Assembly (NCBI GenBank): GCA_034359265.1
Contig: CP136891.1
Span: 84,152,001-84,216,000 of the forward strand
Direction: 5' to 3'
Length of the DNA stretch: 64,000 nt
DNA from: Canna indica
Lineage: Eukaryota > Streptophyta > Magnoliopsida > Zingiberales > Cannaceae
Positions 1 to 12,900 of the stretch are shown here, piece after piece (positions within the stretch are counted from its first letter, which is position 1; each line of letters begins with the position of its first letter). The notes beneath the pieces are model-generated. The model ran no database searches. It was given only the letters and a program-made list of their open reading frames with translations, and was not told the origin of the DNA. Made by a program: the position numbers and the translations under genes.

Positions 1-2232
1 TCCAACATTTGATAGGTTGAATTCCACCTCGTGGGGACATCAAGCCGCAAAAGAGCTTTACTTTCAATTTTCTCTTTCTCAACACATGTCTTAAATCTCT
101 GAAGCCTAGCTGGTGATTGTCGAATGTATCTGATTGCCTCCCGAACACGAGTGAGAGACATATTAGATAACTTCAAACCATCCTGAACTACCAAATTCAT
201 GCAATGAGCAAAGCATCGCATATGCAAGAACTCACCATTCATGACACATCCATCAGGCCAATTTTTCATTTTCTTCTTCAAAAAAGCAATAGCAGTGTCA
301 TTTGAGCTTGCATTATCAACCGTTATAGTCATGACCTTATCAATTCCCCAATCATTCAAACACTTCTCAATTGTTTTTCCAATGTTCTCACCTCTATGGC
401 TACTGATTGGACAGAAGTTCAGAATTTTCTTTTGCACCTTCCACTTCCGATCAATAAAATGAGCTGTAATGCACATATAATTGATTCTTTGAATAGAAGT
501 CCACGTATCTGTAGTCAAACAAACACGTTGACACTCCAACTGCAAAAGGTTCTTCATTTTCAACCTCTCTGTCACATACAACTCATAACAATCTCTACTC
601 ACAGTTTGCCTAGAAGGAATTTGAAACCTAGGCATTCCAGTTGCACAGAAATCCCTAAATCCTTCACCATCAACACATGAAAAGGGATATTCATCCTTAA
701 CAATCATCCGTGCAAGTGATTTTCTAGTTGCAACTTGATCAAACCTCCATGCAGTGGCGGATTTAGTATGGGGGCAGTGGGGGCAGTGGCCCCCACTGGA
801 ATTAATCGTTGAATGTTTTTTTTTTCCTTTTCCACCCTCCCAGTCTCCCTCCTCTCTCATAAATCGCTGAATGCTTCGACGCTTCATCTTCTTCGTCTTC
901 CGCCGGCCCCGACCCGGCGACGCCTCACGCCTCCAACGGTCCGCAACACTCTCCAATAAAAGCAACACTCTGCAATCTCCTCAAACGCTCACCGGCAGTC
1001 ACCGCAGTACCGCACCTTCTCAGAATCTCAGTTCTCGCTCTCAGTCTCTCACCCGTCATTCTATCAACCCTCGCCGTCGCGGCGTCGCCAAACTGTTGCG
1101 GTCTTGTGGACTTGCGGTGCCGGACTGCCACTGCGGACTGCCGGTGGCCTGGACGGCTGGACGGCTGGACTTCTCAGTTCTTCCTCTCGTGGTCTCGGCG
1201 ACTCGGCGTCTCGCACTCTCGCCGGCTCGCCCGGTCGCCCCTGCGGCCCTGCGGCCCTGCCCCCATACTAAATCCGTCGGCGCCACTGCTCTCGCGGTCT
1301 CGCCCCTGGTCTTCTGAAATCCGAAGCCTTGTTGACTTGTTGTGTTGCTGCGGCCAGTGGCAAAGCCGCATACTGCATACAGCATCGAGCATTCGAGCCA
1401 TCGAGCCATCGACGACATCAGGACATCAGGTAATCTGTAATCAATTTTGTCTGTTTCAAAACTGCATTTAGTAATGATTTCAAATTTCATTTAGCTTTAA
1501 TTCATTTAACATTAATTTGTAAGTAATCTGTTTCACTGTTTGGATCAATATTACTTGCTTTATTGCTTAGTTGATTTTGTTTCATGTTAGGTTAAGTTGC
1601 TTTATTTTTATTTTATTCATTATTAATTTTTTTAGCTTTATTAATTATCTCAGTATTAAATTTTTATTTTCATGAATGATTGTTTGATTACATATATTGA
1701 AAAGGAAGTATTTGATCAGACTGATAATAAAAAAATTATGCAACGATTTCAAAACATGAAGACACGTCGAGGACGACTATCAAAATTGTCTTCAACTTAA
1801 AATTTTGTATTGATTTGCCCCCACTAATAAATTTTTCTGGATCCGCCACTGCCTCCATGTGCTCATTATGTTCGACCCAGGACCTGATTCAGACAAGTTC
1901 GATGTATAACCAATTTCTGTTTGCTTCTTTTGTTGCTTTTCCTTATTAGGAGGATATTCAAAGCATTTCACTAAGTGTGCCTTAAGTGTACTTGTACCGC
2001 ACTGCTTCGTGTCGCACGCATACTCTTGCTCACAATAGTTACACTTACACTTCAACTTTCCCTCCTTATTGCTAAATTTCGTGTAGTGATTCCACACATC
2101 AGCTCGTGGTTTCATAATTTTCTTCTTCTTTGATGGTGGTCCTAAACCCGAACCTGAACTCTCAATGAAATTATTAGAGTTCTCGAGGACTTCGACACCA
2201 ATATCAACATTAGGGGATGTTTCTTCTGCCAT
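1..2232 (-). CDS. hAT transposase, BED zinc finger type, partial and interrupted
   Basis: The start is the ATG at 2232, which directly follows a plausible splice acceptor (GCATAG). Residues about 45-95 form a BED-type zinc finger (C-x2-C followed by a His/Cys pair, in the stretch with CNYCEQEY). The frame runs to about 1852, is interrupted by a 1.1-kb element, and resumes at 751 in the same frame, reading open to the window edge. The downstream part has the RNase H-like catalytic region of hAT transposases (LTTDTWTS, then CFAHCMNLVVQDGL), similar to plant RICESLEEPER/DAYSLEEPER proteins. The C-terminal dimerisation region lies outside the window. The gene is broken now, but the only visible lesion is the insertion. 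Confidence 0.8.
752..1851. mobile_element. non-autonomous hAT element inserted in the transposase gene
   Basis: The element begins CAGTGGCGGAT and ends ATCCGCCACTG (11-bp inverted ends) and is flanked by a perfect 8-bp duplication CCTCCATG (744-751 and 1852-1859), the hAT signature. It is 1100 bp long and has no transposase. The left half (870-1320) is GC-rich and the right half AT-rich. An internal inverted copy of the left end (about 1259-1288, with CCCCCATACTAAATCCG) suggests a smaller element was extended or that two copies are joined. Open frames inside (for example 871-1317 and 1056-1490) look like chance frames in GC-rich DNA. Confidence 0.88.
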
Positions 2233-2936
2233 CTATGCAAAATAAAGTTACATATTAATCTTAGTAATTGCAACAAACACATAAAGGAATAGTTATACTA
2301 AATGCTATCATTAAGGTATAGTTTATTTTTAATTACTAAAACAGAATCACATCACTGTAAGTCTGTAATAGTTCTCTAAATCCTCTTTGTTCTTCTATAA
2401 CTAGAATCTAGTTTTTTTAGCTAATGTAGTTTGGATCTTAGTAATTAATCTTAGTAATTGCAACAATATGACAGTAAAACTACAATATTAGTAATCTTAG
2501 TAATTAATCCTCTTTTAGCATATTACAGTAAACACATATTAATCTTAGTAATTGCAACAAACACAAAGGAAAATAATCATTTCAGTCTGATATAATATTT
2601 TTAACTATCAAGTATCAACTATCAACTATCCGATGCTACAAATCCTACAATATGACTATATGAGGGATTGAGGGCGCATCATTTCAGTATGATATAATAT
2701 TTTTAACTATCAACTATCAAGTATCAATTATCAACTAGACAAGTAGACTGGAATCAACAGGGAATCAATGGAAATAATCAACAGGATTGTGCCTCAACTA
2801 TCAAGTATCAATTATCAACTATCAAGTAGACTGGATTGTGCCTCATTCTTCCAAAGAATCAACAGGGAATCAATGGAAAGATTGGAAGGTGGATTCGACA
2901 GAGACTTACAGTGAGAGATCGATTGAGACGTTGGGC

Positions 2937-3440
2937 CGTCAGTCGGAGTGGAGGAAGCCGGAAGGCGCCGGAGTGGAGGGTCGGGACTCGGGCGTCGGAG
3001 TGGAGGGTTGGGACTCGGGAAGGCGCCGGAGGCGTTGGGGTGGAGGGTTGGGACTCGGGAAGGCACCGGAGGCGTCAGAGTGGAGGGTTGGGACTCGGGA
3101 AGGCGCCGGAGTGGAGGGTCGGGACTCGGGAAGGCGCCGGAGTGGAGGGCCGGGACTCGGGAAGGCGCTGGAATAGAGGATCTGGACTCGAGAAGGCGCC
3201 GTAGTGGGAGATCGACGAAGATGACCTAGGCGGCGACGTGGAGGGTCGGGACTCGTGATTCGTGAAGGCGTCGGAGTGGAGGGTTGGGACTCGGTAAGGC
3301 GCCGGAGTGGAGGGTCGGCACTCGGGAAGGCGCCGGAGTGGGAGATCGACGAAGATGACCTAGGGGGATGGTGGGATCGAAGACGACGAAGAGGACTCGA
3401 GGGTTGGGAGTCGGGAGTCGGGAGAGATGAGTATTGACTA
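2937..3440. repeat. minisatellite, about 31-bp unit
   Basis: Head-to-tail G-rich units of about 31 bp contain GGCGCCGGAGTGGAGGGT and GGGACTCGGGAA, with point changes and partial units. Some are interrupted by a segment with GGAGATCGACGAAGATGACC that itself occurs twice (about 3209 and 3341). Open frames on both strands here follow from the repeat and are not read as genes. Confidence 0.8.
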
Positions 3441-3499
3441 TTGAGTAGGGCACTAGGGCGGGCCGCGGGCGAGTGGCGGAGTGGGCGACTCGAGAGTCG

Positions 3500-3700
3500 A
3501 GTCGGTTCGGGTAATATATGTTTATTTATTTCGGTTTTCGGTTCAGGTCGGTTCCCAAATTTCGGGAACCGGATCCGAACCGAACACCATATTTCGGTTC
3601 GGTTCGGGTTCCGAACCGAACCTACAATCTTTCAACCCGAACCGAACCGGAAAATTTGGTTCGGTTTTTCGGTTCGGTTCGGTGTGAACCGAACCATGGA
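3500..3700. repeat. sub-terminal CGGTTCGG repeats of the hAT element
   Basis: Many copies of CGGTTCGG and its complement CCGAACCG are packed next to the presumed transposon end at 3708. Such arrays are the usual transposase binding region of Ac-like elements (known for the family; inferred here). Confidence 0.6.
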
Positions 3701-3716
3701 CAGCCCTACCTACGGG

Positions 3717-4407
3717 TCCGACTGATGGAACCATTATATTTTCTGCCTTTTGTTAATTAGAGATGGTACGAGGTCAAATATCCTAAATATCATGGGAAGC
3801 TAAAAAGATGATCCAAAATTTACCAAGTTTTCCTGCCCTGAATAAAAAAACTCCACTAAAAGGATGGTATGCTTAGTGCCTACTTGCCATGTAACCGTAG
3901 CAGACACTGCCACCAATGTAGCAAAGAATCAGCGCCGCTTATAATATAAAAATCGATGCAAGATGGATGCTTACAGACGTCGGTATCAATACCGTAATTT
4001 TTTTATTAAAAAATCCCACCACCAGATTGGAATCTAAATTTTCCATTAGTTAAAAGAATTAATTAAAGAAGGATTCGATGAATTATTTAAAATAATTGCA
4101 GTACAGCATTGTGTTGCGGTACCTTCGGCTTGAAATTCCACATGCGCAATTGAGAATCGACGCCTACACATGTGAGGCGCATTGGAAATCGCCAAATCGG
4201 CGTTTTAGTCTCACATTGATCATTTTAATTTTTCTTAAATAAATATGGCATTATTGATGATGACGTCAGCGCTTATATCAGAATTATATATTTTATGTGG
4301 ACTGCTCTTTCCCAATGCAACAAGGCCACGTGTCGATTGCGTGGCCGCGTGCTATAAGTTATACCCGATTGATGATTCCTTCTTCCACTTCAACAGACAC
4401 TACTGAG
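3717..4407 (+). promoter_or_regulatory. upstream region of UGT copy 1 with G-box and TATA box
   Basis: This gene-free stretch holds a G-box (CACGTG, 4327-4332) and a TATA-like TATAAGTT at about 4353. That would place the transcription start near 4385, about 20 bp before the ATG at 4408. The rest is AT-rich and otherwise featureless. Confidence 0.5.
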
Positions 4408-5829
4408 ATGGGTAGTTCGGAAATGGGAGTCGTGCTGTACCCGTCGCCGGGGATGGGCCACCTGGTTTCGATGCTGGAGTTCGGGAAGCTGCTCGTGCAG
4501 CACGGCCTCCACGTCACCGTCATCATCGTCGACCCCCATTACAACACCGGCTCCACCGCTGCCTTCCTCTCCGCAGCCTCCGCCGCGAACCCCTCCATCA
4601 CCTTCCACCGCCTCCCTCCCATCGATCTCCCCCCAAATCCCTCCCGCCACCACGAGGCTCACGCCTTTGACCTTCTCCGCCTCTCCAATCCTCACCTCCT
4701 CGCCTTCCTCCGCTCCGCCGCCCCCCGCGCCCTCATCGTAGACGGATTCTGCGACTATGCCCTCGACGTCACCTCCGAGCTCCGCCTCCCCTGCTACATG
4801 TTCTATACCTCCGGCGCCGCCGTCCTAGCTGCCTTCCTCTACTTCCCCACCTTGCACGCCTCCTCTGACAAGAGCTTTCGCGAGCTCGGGAGCACCCCTC
4901 TGCACATGCCTGGGATCCCGCCGCTGCCTGCCGACCACATGCCTCTCCCAGTGCTCGATCGCGATGACAAAGCCTACGAGGGGTTTCTGGAAATCAGCTC
5001 TCGTTATCCGGACAACGACGGCATCATCGTCAACACGTTCGAAGCGCTCGAGCCGCGGGCTCTCGCCGCCATCACCGCTGGTCGCTGCGTTACGGACGGC
5101 CGTCCGACGCCTCCGATCTACACGATCGGACCTCTGATCAAATCGGACGGCCGAGAAAAGACCAATAGAGCGGAGTGCATCGCGTGGCTCGACGCTCAGC
5201 CTCGCCACAGCGTCGTCTTCCTCTGCTTCGGGAGCCTGGGCTTGTTCTCGGCGGCTCAGCTAAAGGAAATCGCAGCCGGCCTCGAGAGGAGCGGGCAGAG
5301 ATTCCTGTGGGTGGTCCGAAGCCCACCGAGTGATGACCCGTCGAAGCGGATGGAGCGGCCGCCAGAGCCGGATCTGGACGCGCTGCTTCCGGAGGGCTTC
5401 CTGGAGCGGACGAAAGGGCAGGGGCTAGTGGTGAAGTCGTGGGCACCGCAGGTGGAGGTGCTGCGCCACGGCGCCGTGGGCGGGTTTGTGACCCACTTGG
5501 GGTGGAACTCGGTGCTGGAAGCCATCATCGCCGGAGTACCAATGGTGGGGTGGCCGCTGTACGCGGAGCAGCGGATGAACGAGGTGTTCCTGGTGGAGGA
5601 GATGAAGCTAGCGGTGGCGGTGAAGGGCTACGAGGGGGAGTTGGTGCCGTCGGAGGAGATCGAGGCGAAGGTGCGGTGGCTAATGGAGTCAGATGGGGGC
5701 CAGGAGCTGAGAGAGAGAACGGCTGAGATGAAGAGGAAAGCAGCAGAAGCGCTCGGCGAGGGGGGTTCTTCTCAGGCGGCGCTAATGAAGCTGGTGGCGC
5801 AGTGGAAAAGCCCGGCCAATGGTGATTGA
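4408..5829 (+). CDS. UDP-glycosyltransferase, UGT88-like (copy 1)
   Basis: Family-1 glycosyltransferase of 473 aa, intronless, expected to move glucose from UDP-glucose to a small phenolic acceptor in the cytosol. The N-terminal acceptor domain has the catalytic His18 in PSPGMGHL and the partner Asp112 in LIVDGF. The C-terminal PSPG box spans residues 345-388 (exactly 44), from WAPQ to YAEQ, with Glu387-Gln388 that normally hold the glucose. The whole length resembles UGT88 enzymes, often labelled anthocyanidin 5,3-O- or chalcone/dihydrochalcone glucosyltransferases; the true acceptor cannot be read. The in-frame ATG at 4297 is rejected because a TATA box lies downstream of it. Codons are very GC-rich at the third position, unlike the AT-rich flanks. 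Confidence 0.9.
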   Translation: MGSSEMGVVLYPSPGMGHLVSMLEFGKLLVQHGLHVTVIIVDPHYNTGSTAAFLSAASAANPSITFHRLPPIDLPPNPSRHHEAHAFDLLRLSNPHLLAFLRSAAPRALIVDGFCDYALDVTSELRLPCYMFYTSGAAVLAAFLYFPTLHASSDKSFRELGSTPLHMPGIPPLPADHMPLPVLDRDDKAYEGFLEISSRYPDNDGIIVNTFEALEPRALAAITAGRCVTDGRPTPPIYTIGPLIKSDGREKTNRAECIAWLDAQPRHSVVFLCFGSLGLFSAAQLKEIAAGLERSGQRFLWVVRSPPSDDPSKRMERPPEPDLDALLPEGFLERTKGQGLVVKSWAPQVEVLRHGAVGGFVTHLGWNSVLEAIIAGVPMVGWPLYAEQRMNEVFLVEEMKLAVAVKGYEGELVPSEEIEAKVRWLMESDGGQELRERTAEMKRKAAEALGEGGSSQAALMKLVAQWKSPANGD

Positions 5830-7887
5830 GTAAAAAGGAGCACAACTTGACCGTGGTAATCGTCACGTACTCACGTATTTATAAATCACGCGTGTCTTAT
5901 CTGATTTGAGTGGTTGTGTACGTTTTTTTTTTTTTTTTTTTGCTGAGTGGTTGTGTATGTCTAAATGACACGTATTTTCTCCTCTTAATGTTTAAAGAGT
6001 TTCAGAATTGAAATTGATCATAGAAATACATCATAAACTTTTTATAAAAAAAAATATTATAATCAGAAAATTACTTTTCTTTGTCGTTATAGATTTGGAT
6101 TATCGAGTGCAATATAAATTAGGTGCAGGTGGATCTGGATCCAAATTAGATACAATTTCTATTGATCAAGCGACATCTTAGCACACATAACAAGTCAAGA
6201 TATCATTTTGGTACTAGTAAAATAGTTCAAAATGAATTCAAAATTTAATCAAATCACAATGGACGCATTAATTTTAAGGATGAAGCAGTAGCAACTGCTG
6301 CATAAAATAGGCTTATCTGGAACTGTAAGGAGATATTAAGATGTTGTCTCTAACTAGCTGAGTACTTGAGCTTTTCATATTTAAAATTATATAAAATTAT
6401 AAAATTAAAATTAAATGTTATATTTTAATATATGTTTATATATAAATAAAATAGTTTATCAAAAAAATCTAATTTATTTCATACTCCGTAATATAAATTT
6501 AATTTGAAATTATATAAATTTAAATTTAGAATTAATTTTTATAATATTAGAAAACAATTATTTAAAATTTTAATTGTAAATTAATTTAAAATTTAAAACA
6601 GTTATTATAATTTAATATTTTTAATAATTTAAATAAAAATTTTAAAATTAAATAATTGTATACCTAGATTTTTCAAAAATAAATTTATATATTATTAACA
6701 TTTTTTTAAAAAAAAAGTATGAAATTACATTTTGTATTTTTGACCTATTATTATATATAAATAGAATAGTGCATCGATTTTTTTTTTTTTGATATTTTCA
6801 CATTTTGCAACATAATTTTAATTTGAAATTATATAAATTTAAATTTAAAACTATTTTTTTATATTTTTAGAAAAATAATTATTTTTAACTTCAATTATAA
6901 ATTAATTTTTAATTTTAGTTTTAATTTTAAATTAAATTTGTAACAATAATTTAATATTCATAATAATTTAAATTAAATATTTCTATACCTATATTTTCAA
7001 AAATAAGTTACAATATTATTATCATATTATAAAATATATTTTTTAAAAATAAAAGTGGGATAAAAAAAATTATTACGAATTTAAGTGGAGTAAAAATTTG
7101 AGAGGAAAAAATTAGATAATGAAATTGAAAAAAGTTTGAGGGGATGGGTAAAAAAAATATAAATGAGTAAAAATAAAAATAAAAATTTGAAGAAGTTAGA
7201 AAGAATTTACGCGAGAATGTATATATACACACGATGGATGTCACTCCAAGAGTCATTTGAGTATGTTAAAATAGAATTATTTTGTATTATTATACATGAC
7301 GAGGAACTGGGTTCCCGGATATCAAGTCTGAATTCATATCTCATTTGATTATATATATATTACTACTTAAACAAAACTTATATAATAATAATGACTATCA
7401 AATCAAATCTAACTTGTTCCAGTTAAATTTGACTTATTCACATTGCAAGGAAATATGATTTAATTCATCTTCAGCTCAACTTCATTGCTAGATAAATTTG
7501 CAAAACATTCCATATTGGTAATGTGCCCCCAAACCATTGTCCAAATGAACAATTTTACTCTTTACAACGCCCTTCAATTAATGTCCATAAAACTGTCTGG
7601 TTAAAGCAGGATCTTCCTCTTTCCTTTTCAAATAGCTATACACATTCTTCACTATTAATTCACTTTTCCAATTTTTTTTGCCAACACCCATTTATCAAAT
7701 GTCTCCCCAGTGTCCAGCTGCAAAACTACTATTCTTTGCTTTAAACGCTCTCCGGAACATAAATCGATTTTCTTAGTATCACATATATTCCTCTTGTATG
7801 ATTAATTCATTCACCTTTACATATTTAACTAATTCTGGAATATTTATAAATGTTGGCCACTGGCCAGATAGATGAGGTAATATTGAT

Positions 7888-7890
<3 letters not shown>
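5830..7890. other. AT-rich intergenic DNA, no gene seen
   Basis: Extremely AT-rich. It contains two copies of a roughly 300-bp AT-rich repeat (about 6380-6700 and 6720-7015) and a T17 tract near 5925. The short open frames here show no protein family features. Confidence 0.6.
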
Positions 7891-7966
<76 letters not shown>

Positions 7967-8745
7967 TATAATTAATCAACAACATATGAACTTTGATTGC
8001 ATTTTTATTCTTTACAAACTAAAAATCTCAAAATCAAGTGTATGCTATACTCAGTTTTGAGTAGATGGTAGGGGTGAGCATCAATTGGTTCGATGAATTA
8101 ATATAATCGAATTTCCGATTATTCGAATAGAAATGTGTAATTTTTTTATAACCTTTTATCGAACCAAATTAATTGAAAAAATTTGGTTCAGTTCGATTAA
8201 TACACCGTTTCACCGAAGAAATATTATATTGTAAAATAAAGTGAATATTGTAGCACACAAATATTTAAACTTCGGTCATTAATATTCAAGTTTGCCCTCT
8301 TAACCCGTTAGATAAATTATTCTACTTGATATAACTAGTTGTAGTACTCGTGCTTTGCACGGTTAAAATGTGGTTTTAAAAATAAAAAATTTAAAAATAA
8401 ATTTTATATTATTATATATTCCATGGTTTTATAAATAATCAAGTTTGAATTTAAATTTTTATATTTTAATATATTAGTATATATAAATCGAATAGTCTAT
8501 TGATTTTTTAAAATAGTTTTCATATTTTCTAACATAATTTTAATTTGAAATTATATAAATTTAGATTTAAAATAATTTTTTTAATTTTAGAAAAAATTAT
8601 TTTAAATTTAAATTATAAATTAATTTTAATTTTAATTTTAAATTAAATTTGTAACTATAATTTAATATTCTTAATAATTTAAATTAAAATTTTAAATTTA
8701 AATATTGTATACCTAGATTTTTAGAAAAAAAATACCATATTATTA
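6380..8745. repeat. three diverged copies of an AT-rich repeat of about 300 bp
   Basis: About 6380-6700, 6720-7015 and 8440-8745 share the same order of words: a TATATATAAAT-like start, TTTAATTTGAAATTATATAAA, a TTTAGAAAA stretch, AATTATAAATTAATTTT, and an ending near TATACCTAGATTTT. They are direct repeats on the plus strand. They are probably old transposable element copies of unknown class. Confidence 0.6.
7891..7964. repeat. (TA)n microsatellite, 74 bp
   Basis: Pure TA dinucleotide run. A second (TA)n run lies at about 9528-9557. Confidence 0.97.
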
Positions 8746-9520
8746 TCATATTATAAAAGAATTATATTTTTAAGAATAAAAGCCGATACTTAATTATAAG
8801 TCAAAACCCGCTTAATTTAATGGACTCAAAAAAATTTTAATTAATCATACATATATACGGAGGGAAAATAAAATTTAAAACTAAATATGCATAATATAAT
8901 ATATAATATTTGAAAATTAAACAGACATAATTAATTTGATTAATTTTAATCAAATAAAAAATAATAAAATTCAAAATTAAGCATGTTTAGCTAAGCAGAT
9001 ATAATAAAATTGAAAATTTTATAAATAATTATTCTCATTTAAAATTAATTAAATTAAAAAATTTGGACATTAAGAATGATTAATTGAAAATGAAGCATGC
9101 TTAATTAAATAAATTTTAAAAATTAAAATTAAACATGCATAATTATAGAATGAAAATAAAATTCGCCATTAGTAAAATTCAAATTTAATTAAAATTTATA
9201 AATTAAATTGAAAGGGAATTAAAGATATTTTATATGACAATTTGAAAATTAAGAATAATTAATTGAAAATGAAATTTGCTTAATTAAATGAATATGAAAA
9301 TATGAAAATTTTAATTTAAAAATTTAGAAACTAATATGTATTTAAATAATTATTAAATTTCGAAATTTATTATGCATGATTCAAATGATTCAAAATTTTA
9401 AAAATTAATCAGGTTTTCTTTGAAATTAAGTGTAATTAATTTAAATATAATTAAAATTTTAGAAATTAAGTATATTTAATTAGAACTGAAAAAAATAAAA
9501 TTTAAAATTAAACATGCATA

Positions 9521-9562
<42 letters not shown>

Positions 9563-9803
9563 AAAAATTAAGCTCACATAATTAATTTGATTATAATCAA
9601 ATAGAAATTAATAAAATTCAAAATTAAGCATGTTTAATTAAGCATACATAACAAAATTCAAAATTAAGATTTAATTTATTTTAAAAAAATCAAATTTTTA
9701 TAAATAATTCTCAATATTTATAATTAATTAAATTCAAAATTTTTAATAATTATTTAATTTTTAATAATTCAATTTTTTAAATAACTTAATAATTAAATTC
9801 AAC
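7965..9803. other. AT-rich transposon debris, no gene
   Basis: Near 8068 is a hAT-like terminus (TAGGGGTGAGC) followed by TTGGTTCGAT-type words. At about 8335 is the phrase GTACTCGTGCTTTGCACGG, a motif often seen in plant transposons. The remainder is AATTAAA-type low-complexity DNA. No coding signal. Confidence 0.5.
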
Positions 9804-9991
9804 ATGTTTAATCATGTTGACGCCTTCGACCTTCTCCGCCTCTCCAACTCCGACCTCCTCGCCTTCCTCCGCTCCAACGTCTCCCCCCGAGCCCTCGTCG
9901 TCAACATGTTCTGCGCTTACGCCCTCGACGTCTCCGCCGAGCTCCACCTCCCTTGTTACTTATTCTACACCTCCGGTGCCGCCGTCCTAAC

Positions 9992-12900
9992 CAGGGGCGA
10001 AGCCAAAAAATTATGCTAGGAGGGGCAAAATATAAAACGAAAATAAACATATATATGACTATATAAGACTATATATATTGAATATATATAATAACGATAT
10101 AGAGATATGAAGTTCATTGAATTAAAAACTAAATAATTACAAATGTCCCTTACGATGTTTCATAACCTGAAAACTATTCAAAATTCTTTCATTGTCAATG
10201 TTACAAAAAATATCTTTCTCAACATAGGTAACCAAACAATCGTTCATCCAAGAGTCTCCCATCTTATTACGAAGGCGATTCTTCACGATTTTCATCCCTG
10301 AAAAAATTCTCTCCACTGATGCAGTAGCAACTGGTAATATCAACGCCAACTTCATAAGCAAGTAAACTAGTGGATACACAATATGCTTTCTTATGGCAAT
10401 CATCTTCTGAGAAAGATCTCCAATAGTCTCTAGGTTTGAGAACTCTTCATGAGATCTCATATCAAGAATGTACGTCTCAAGTTGATTGTCAAGCAATTGA
10501 ATATCAACCTCGGAGAACTCCAAAGGATAAAAGTGAGCGAGTTGAATCAATTTGGACTTATTAAAAGCGGCAAAAGAATTATTTGGGTTTAAGCAAGCTA
10601 CACATAGAAGCAAATCTGTGTTCACCTCATTGAAGCGGTTGTTGAGTTCTTGAAGTTGCCAATCAATCACACTGTTAAAAAGCTCAAATCGAAAATAACT
10701 CAAGTTTGTCAAAACTTCGCCTTTCCGCCGTGATCGTCCCGGAGCCACATACATATCATTCATATTTATGATGTCAATGTCATTTTCTTCAGAAAATATA
10801 GATACTTCACTCATCAAAGAGTTCCATCTTTCATCCCGCATATCTTGCAAACGTTGTTTTGTCACTTTAACCAAAGCCATTGCATTCACTATATCTTGAT
10901 TTTTCCTTTGCAATGCTAGAGACAACTCATTTGTGATACCCAAGATAGTCCTCATCAAGTGCAAGATGAACACAAATTCAAAAGTTGGCATAACACTCAA
11001 CAAAGAAAATGCTTCACCTCTTTGATCTACAGTAGAGCCATCTTTCTCAATAATTTGGAGAACTTCCATGACTGATGAGAACATGACAATCAAATTTATC
11101 AATGACCTGTAATGAGATCCCCAACGTGTATCACCTCCTCTTTGAAGACTTCTCTCTTGATTTGAACCCTTACCCATTGAGAGTTTACCCATTTCAAATG
11201 CTTCCAAGACTTTGTTTAGTTGCTTCTCTCGAAGAAGATCTCTACGCTTACATGAAACTCCAACAAGAGTAGTTATGCTAGCCACTGAGTTAAAAAATGC
11301 AGCAAGTTGCGGTTTTTTCTTTGCCACGGCAACCAGAGCTAGTTGAAGTTGATGAGCAAAACAATGAACATAATAAGCAGAAGAATTCTCTTGCATGATC
11401 AAAGTTTTGAGTCCATTAAATTCACCTCGCATGTTACTTGCCCCATCGTAGCCTTGTCCCCGTACTTTAGACAAGCTCAAATTATGCTTGAGAAATAGAA
11501 CCTCAATAGCCGCTTTTAATGAGGAAGCAGTGGTGTCACTAACATGAACAATACCAAGAAAACGCTCAACAACACACCCTTCCGAATTGACAAATCTGAG
11601 AGCAATCGCCATTTGTTCCTTGACTGAAACATCACGAGATTCATCAAGTAAGATAGCAAAGAATTCATCTCCAAGCTCATGGAGAATAGCATTAGTGGTC
11701 TCCATGGCGCAAGCACGGACAAGATCCTTCTGAATATCAGGGGTTATCATTTTCATATTTCCTGGAGCATTATTCAAGACAACACTTTTTATAGCATCAT
11801 TGTGACTAGCAAGAAAAGAGAGGAGCTTAAGAAAGTTGCCTTGATTATGCGATTCTTCTGTTTCATCGTGCCCACGGAATGCCAACCCTTGAGATAGAAG
11901 AAAGCGAATGCAGTCAAGTGAAGCAGTAAGACGAAGCCGATAATCTTTTCGTGCTTGTTCTGATTGCTTCTCAAAAGCGAATTGGATATGTTGTTGTTGA
12001 TTCATCAAATCTTCACATCTTCTCCAAGCCTTGTTATGGGCACTATTCGGACCTCCAACATGTTCATTGAATTTTTCTTTTTTCTTCCAATTCATGTATC
12101 CTTCCGACACAAATACTTCACCACTTGCTTGAGCTCCAATGTCCGGCCTATAAAGATAACAACATAAACAAAAGGCGGCGTCTTTCGCAATGCTGTATTC
12201 TAGCCAATTTTTATGCTCCTCAAACCATTTTGGAACAAAGCGTCGGAATATATTGCCAAATTTCTTCTGAGGAAAATCATGTCCTTTTGGTTGACACGGA
12301 CCTTGTTGCAAATAATGCCTTCTAATCCTATCACGATCATTAGGATGATAATCGGAAATTCTCTTCCTTAGCCCAGGATCTGAAGGGAGATCGTCCAAAT
12401 TGATTTCCACATGTCTTCTTTTTGAGCAATCATCATCCGTTCTGATCGTTGATGTTTCCTCTACTATTGATTTCCTCTTTATGAGATACTTATCCATATC
12501 TACATAAGAAAAAATATTCAATCTAAACAAAGCATCCAAAAAATTTCTAACTATATCATAGAAATTTTCAACATTAAGCTATATAATAATTGGACACACG
12601 TCACACACCGGACAGAAGAAATTAAGCTATCCTATTAACTCATGCTCATAGAACAAAATAAGTTATCCTATTAATTCAAAGCTTAGCACCTAACTTTTCT
12701 TGCAAGAAATATCTTAAGTCTGATTCATTACCCATTCAAACAAATGAACAATGTCTAAAGCATTTAACTTTTCTCTAAAAAATTAAACCAAAATTAACCT
12801 TTTCTAAAGCAGCATGGAACTAAAGCATTACCAATTTACCATTAATTCCTCAAACAACCACAGAAGCACTAAATCACTAATTATCCATCATCCCCAATTC

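Larger units (their letters stand above)
1..3708 (-). mobile_element. Ac-like hAT transposon, right part only
   Basis: The minus strand carries a BED-finger hAT transposase (see next entry). The right end is placed at 3708 because the sequence there, read on the minus strand, begins TAGGGCTGTCC, an Ac-type terminus. About 200 bp of sub-terminal CGGTTCGG repeats in both orientations precede it (about 3500-3700), as in Ac/Ds-type elements. The flanking octamer CCTACGGG (3709-3716) would be the target duplication, but the other end is outside the window, so this cannot be tested. The element carries a younger hAT insertion (752-1851), short CAACTATCAA-type repeats (2600-2830) and a minisatellite (2937-3440). 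Confidence 0.75.

Noticed and set aside
871..1490. Several GC-rich open frames on both strands
   Set aside because: They overlap each other inside a non-autonomous hAT element and show no protein family features.
3209..3361. Tandem array read as a CRISPR-like repeat
   Set aside because: Units are contiguous without unique spacers and the DNA is eukaryotic; it is a minisatellite.
4297..4407. In-frame upstream ATG giving a 510-aa UGT
   Set aside because: The G-box and TATA box lie between this ATG and the one at 4408; the extra 37 residues have no counterpart in UGT copy 2.
7779..7985. 68-aa minus-strand frame of alternating Tyr/Ile
   Set aside because: It is a translation of the (TA)n microsatellite.
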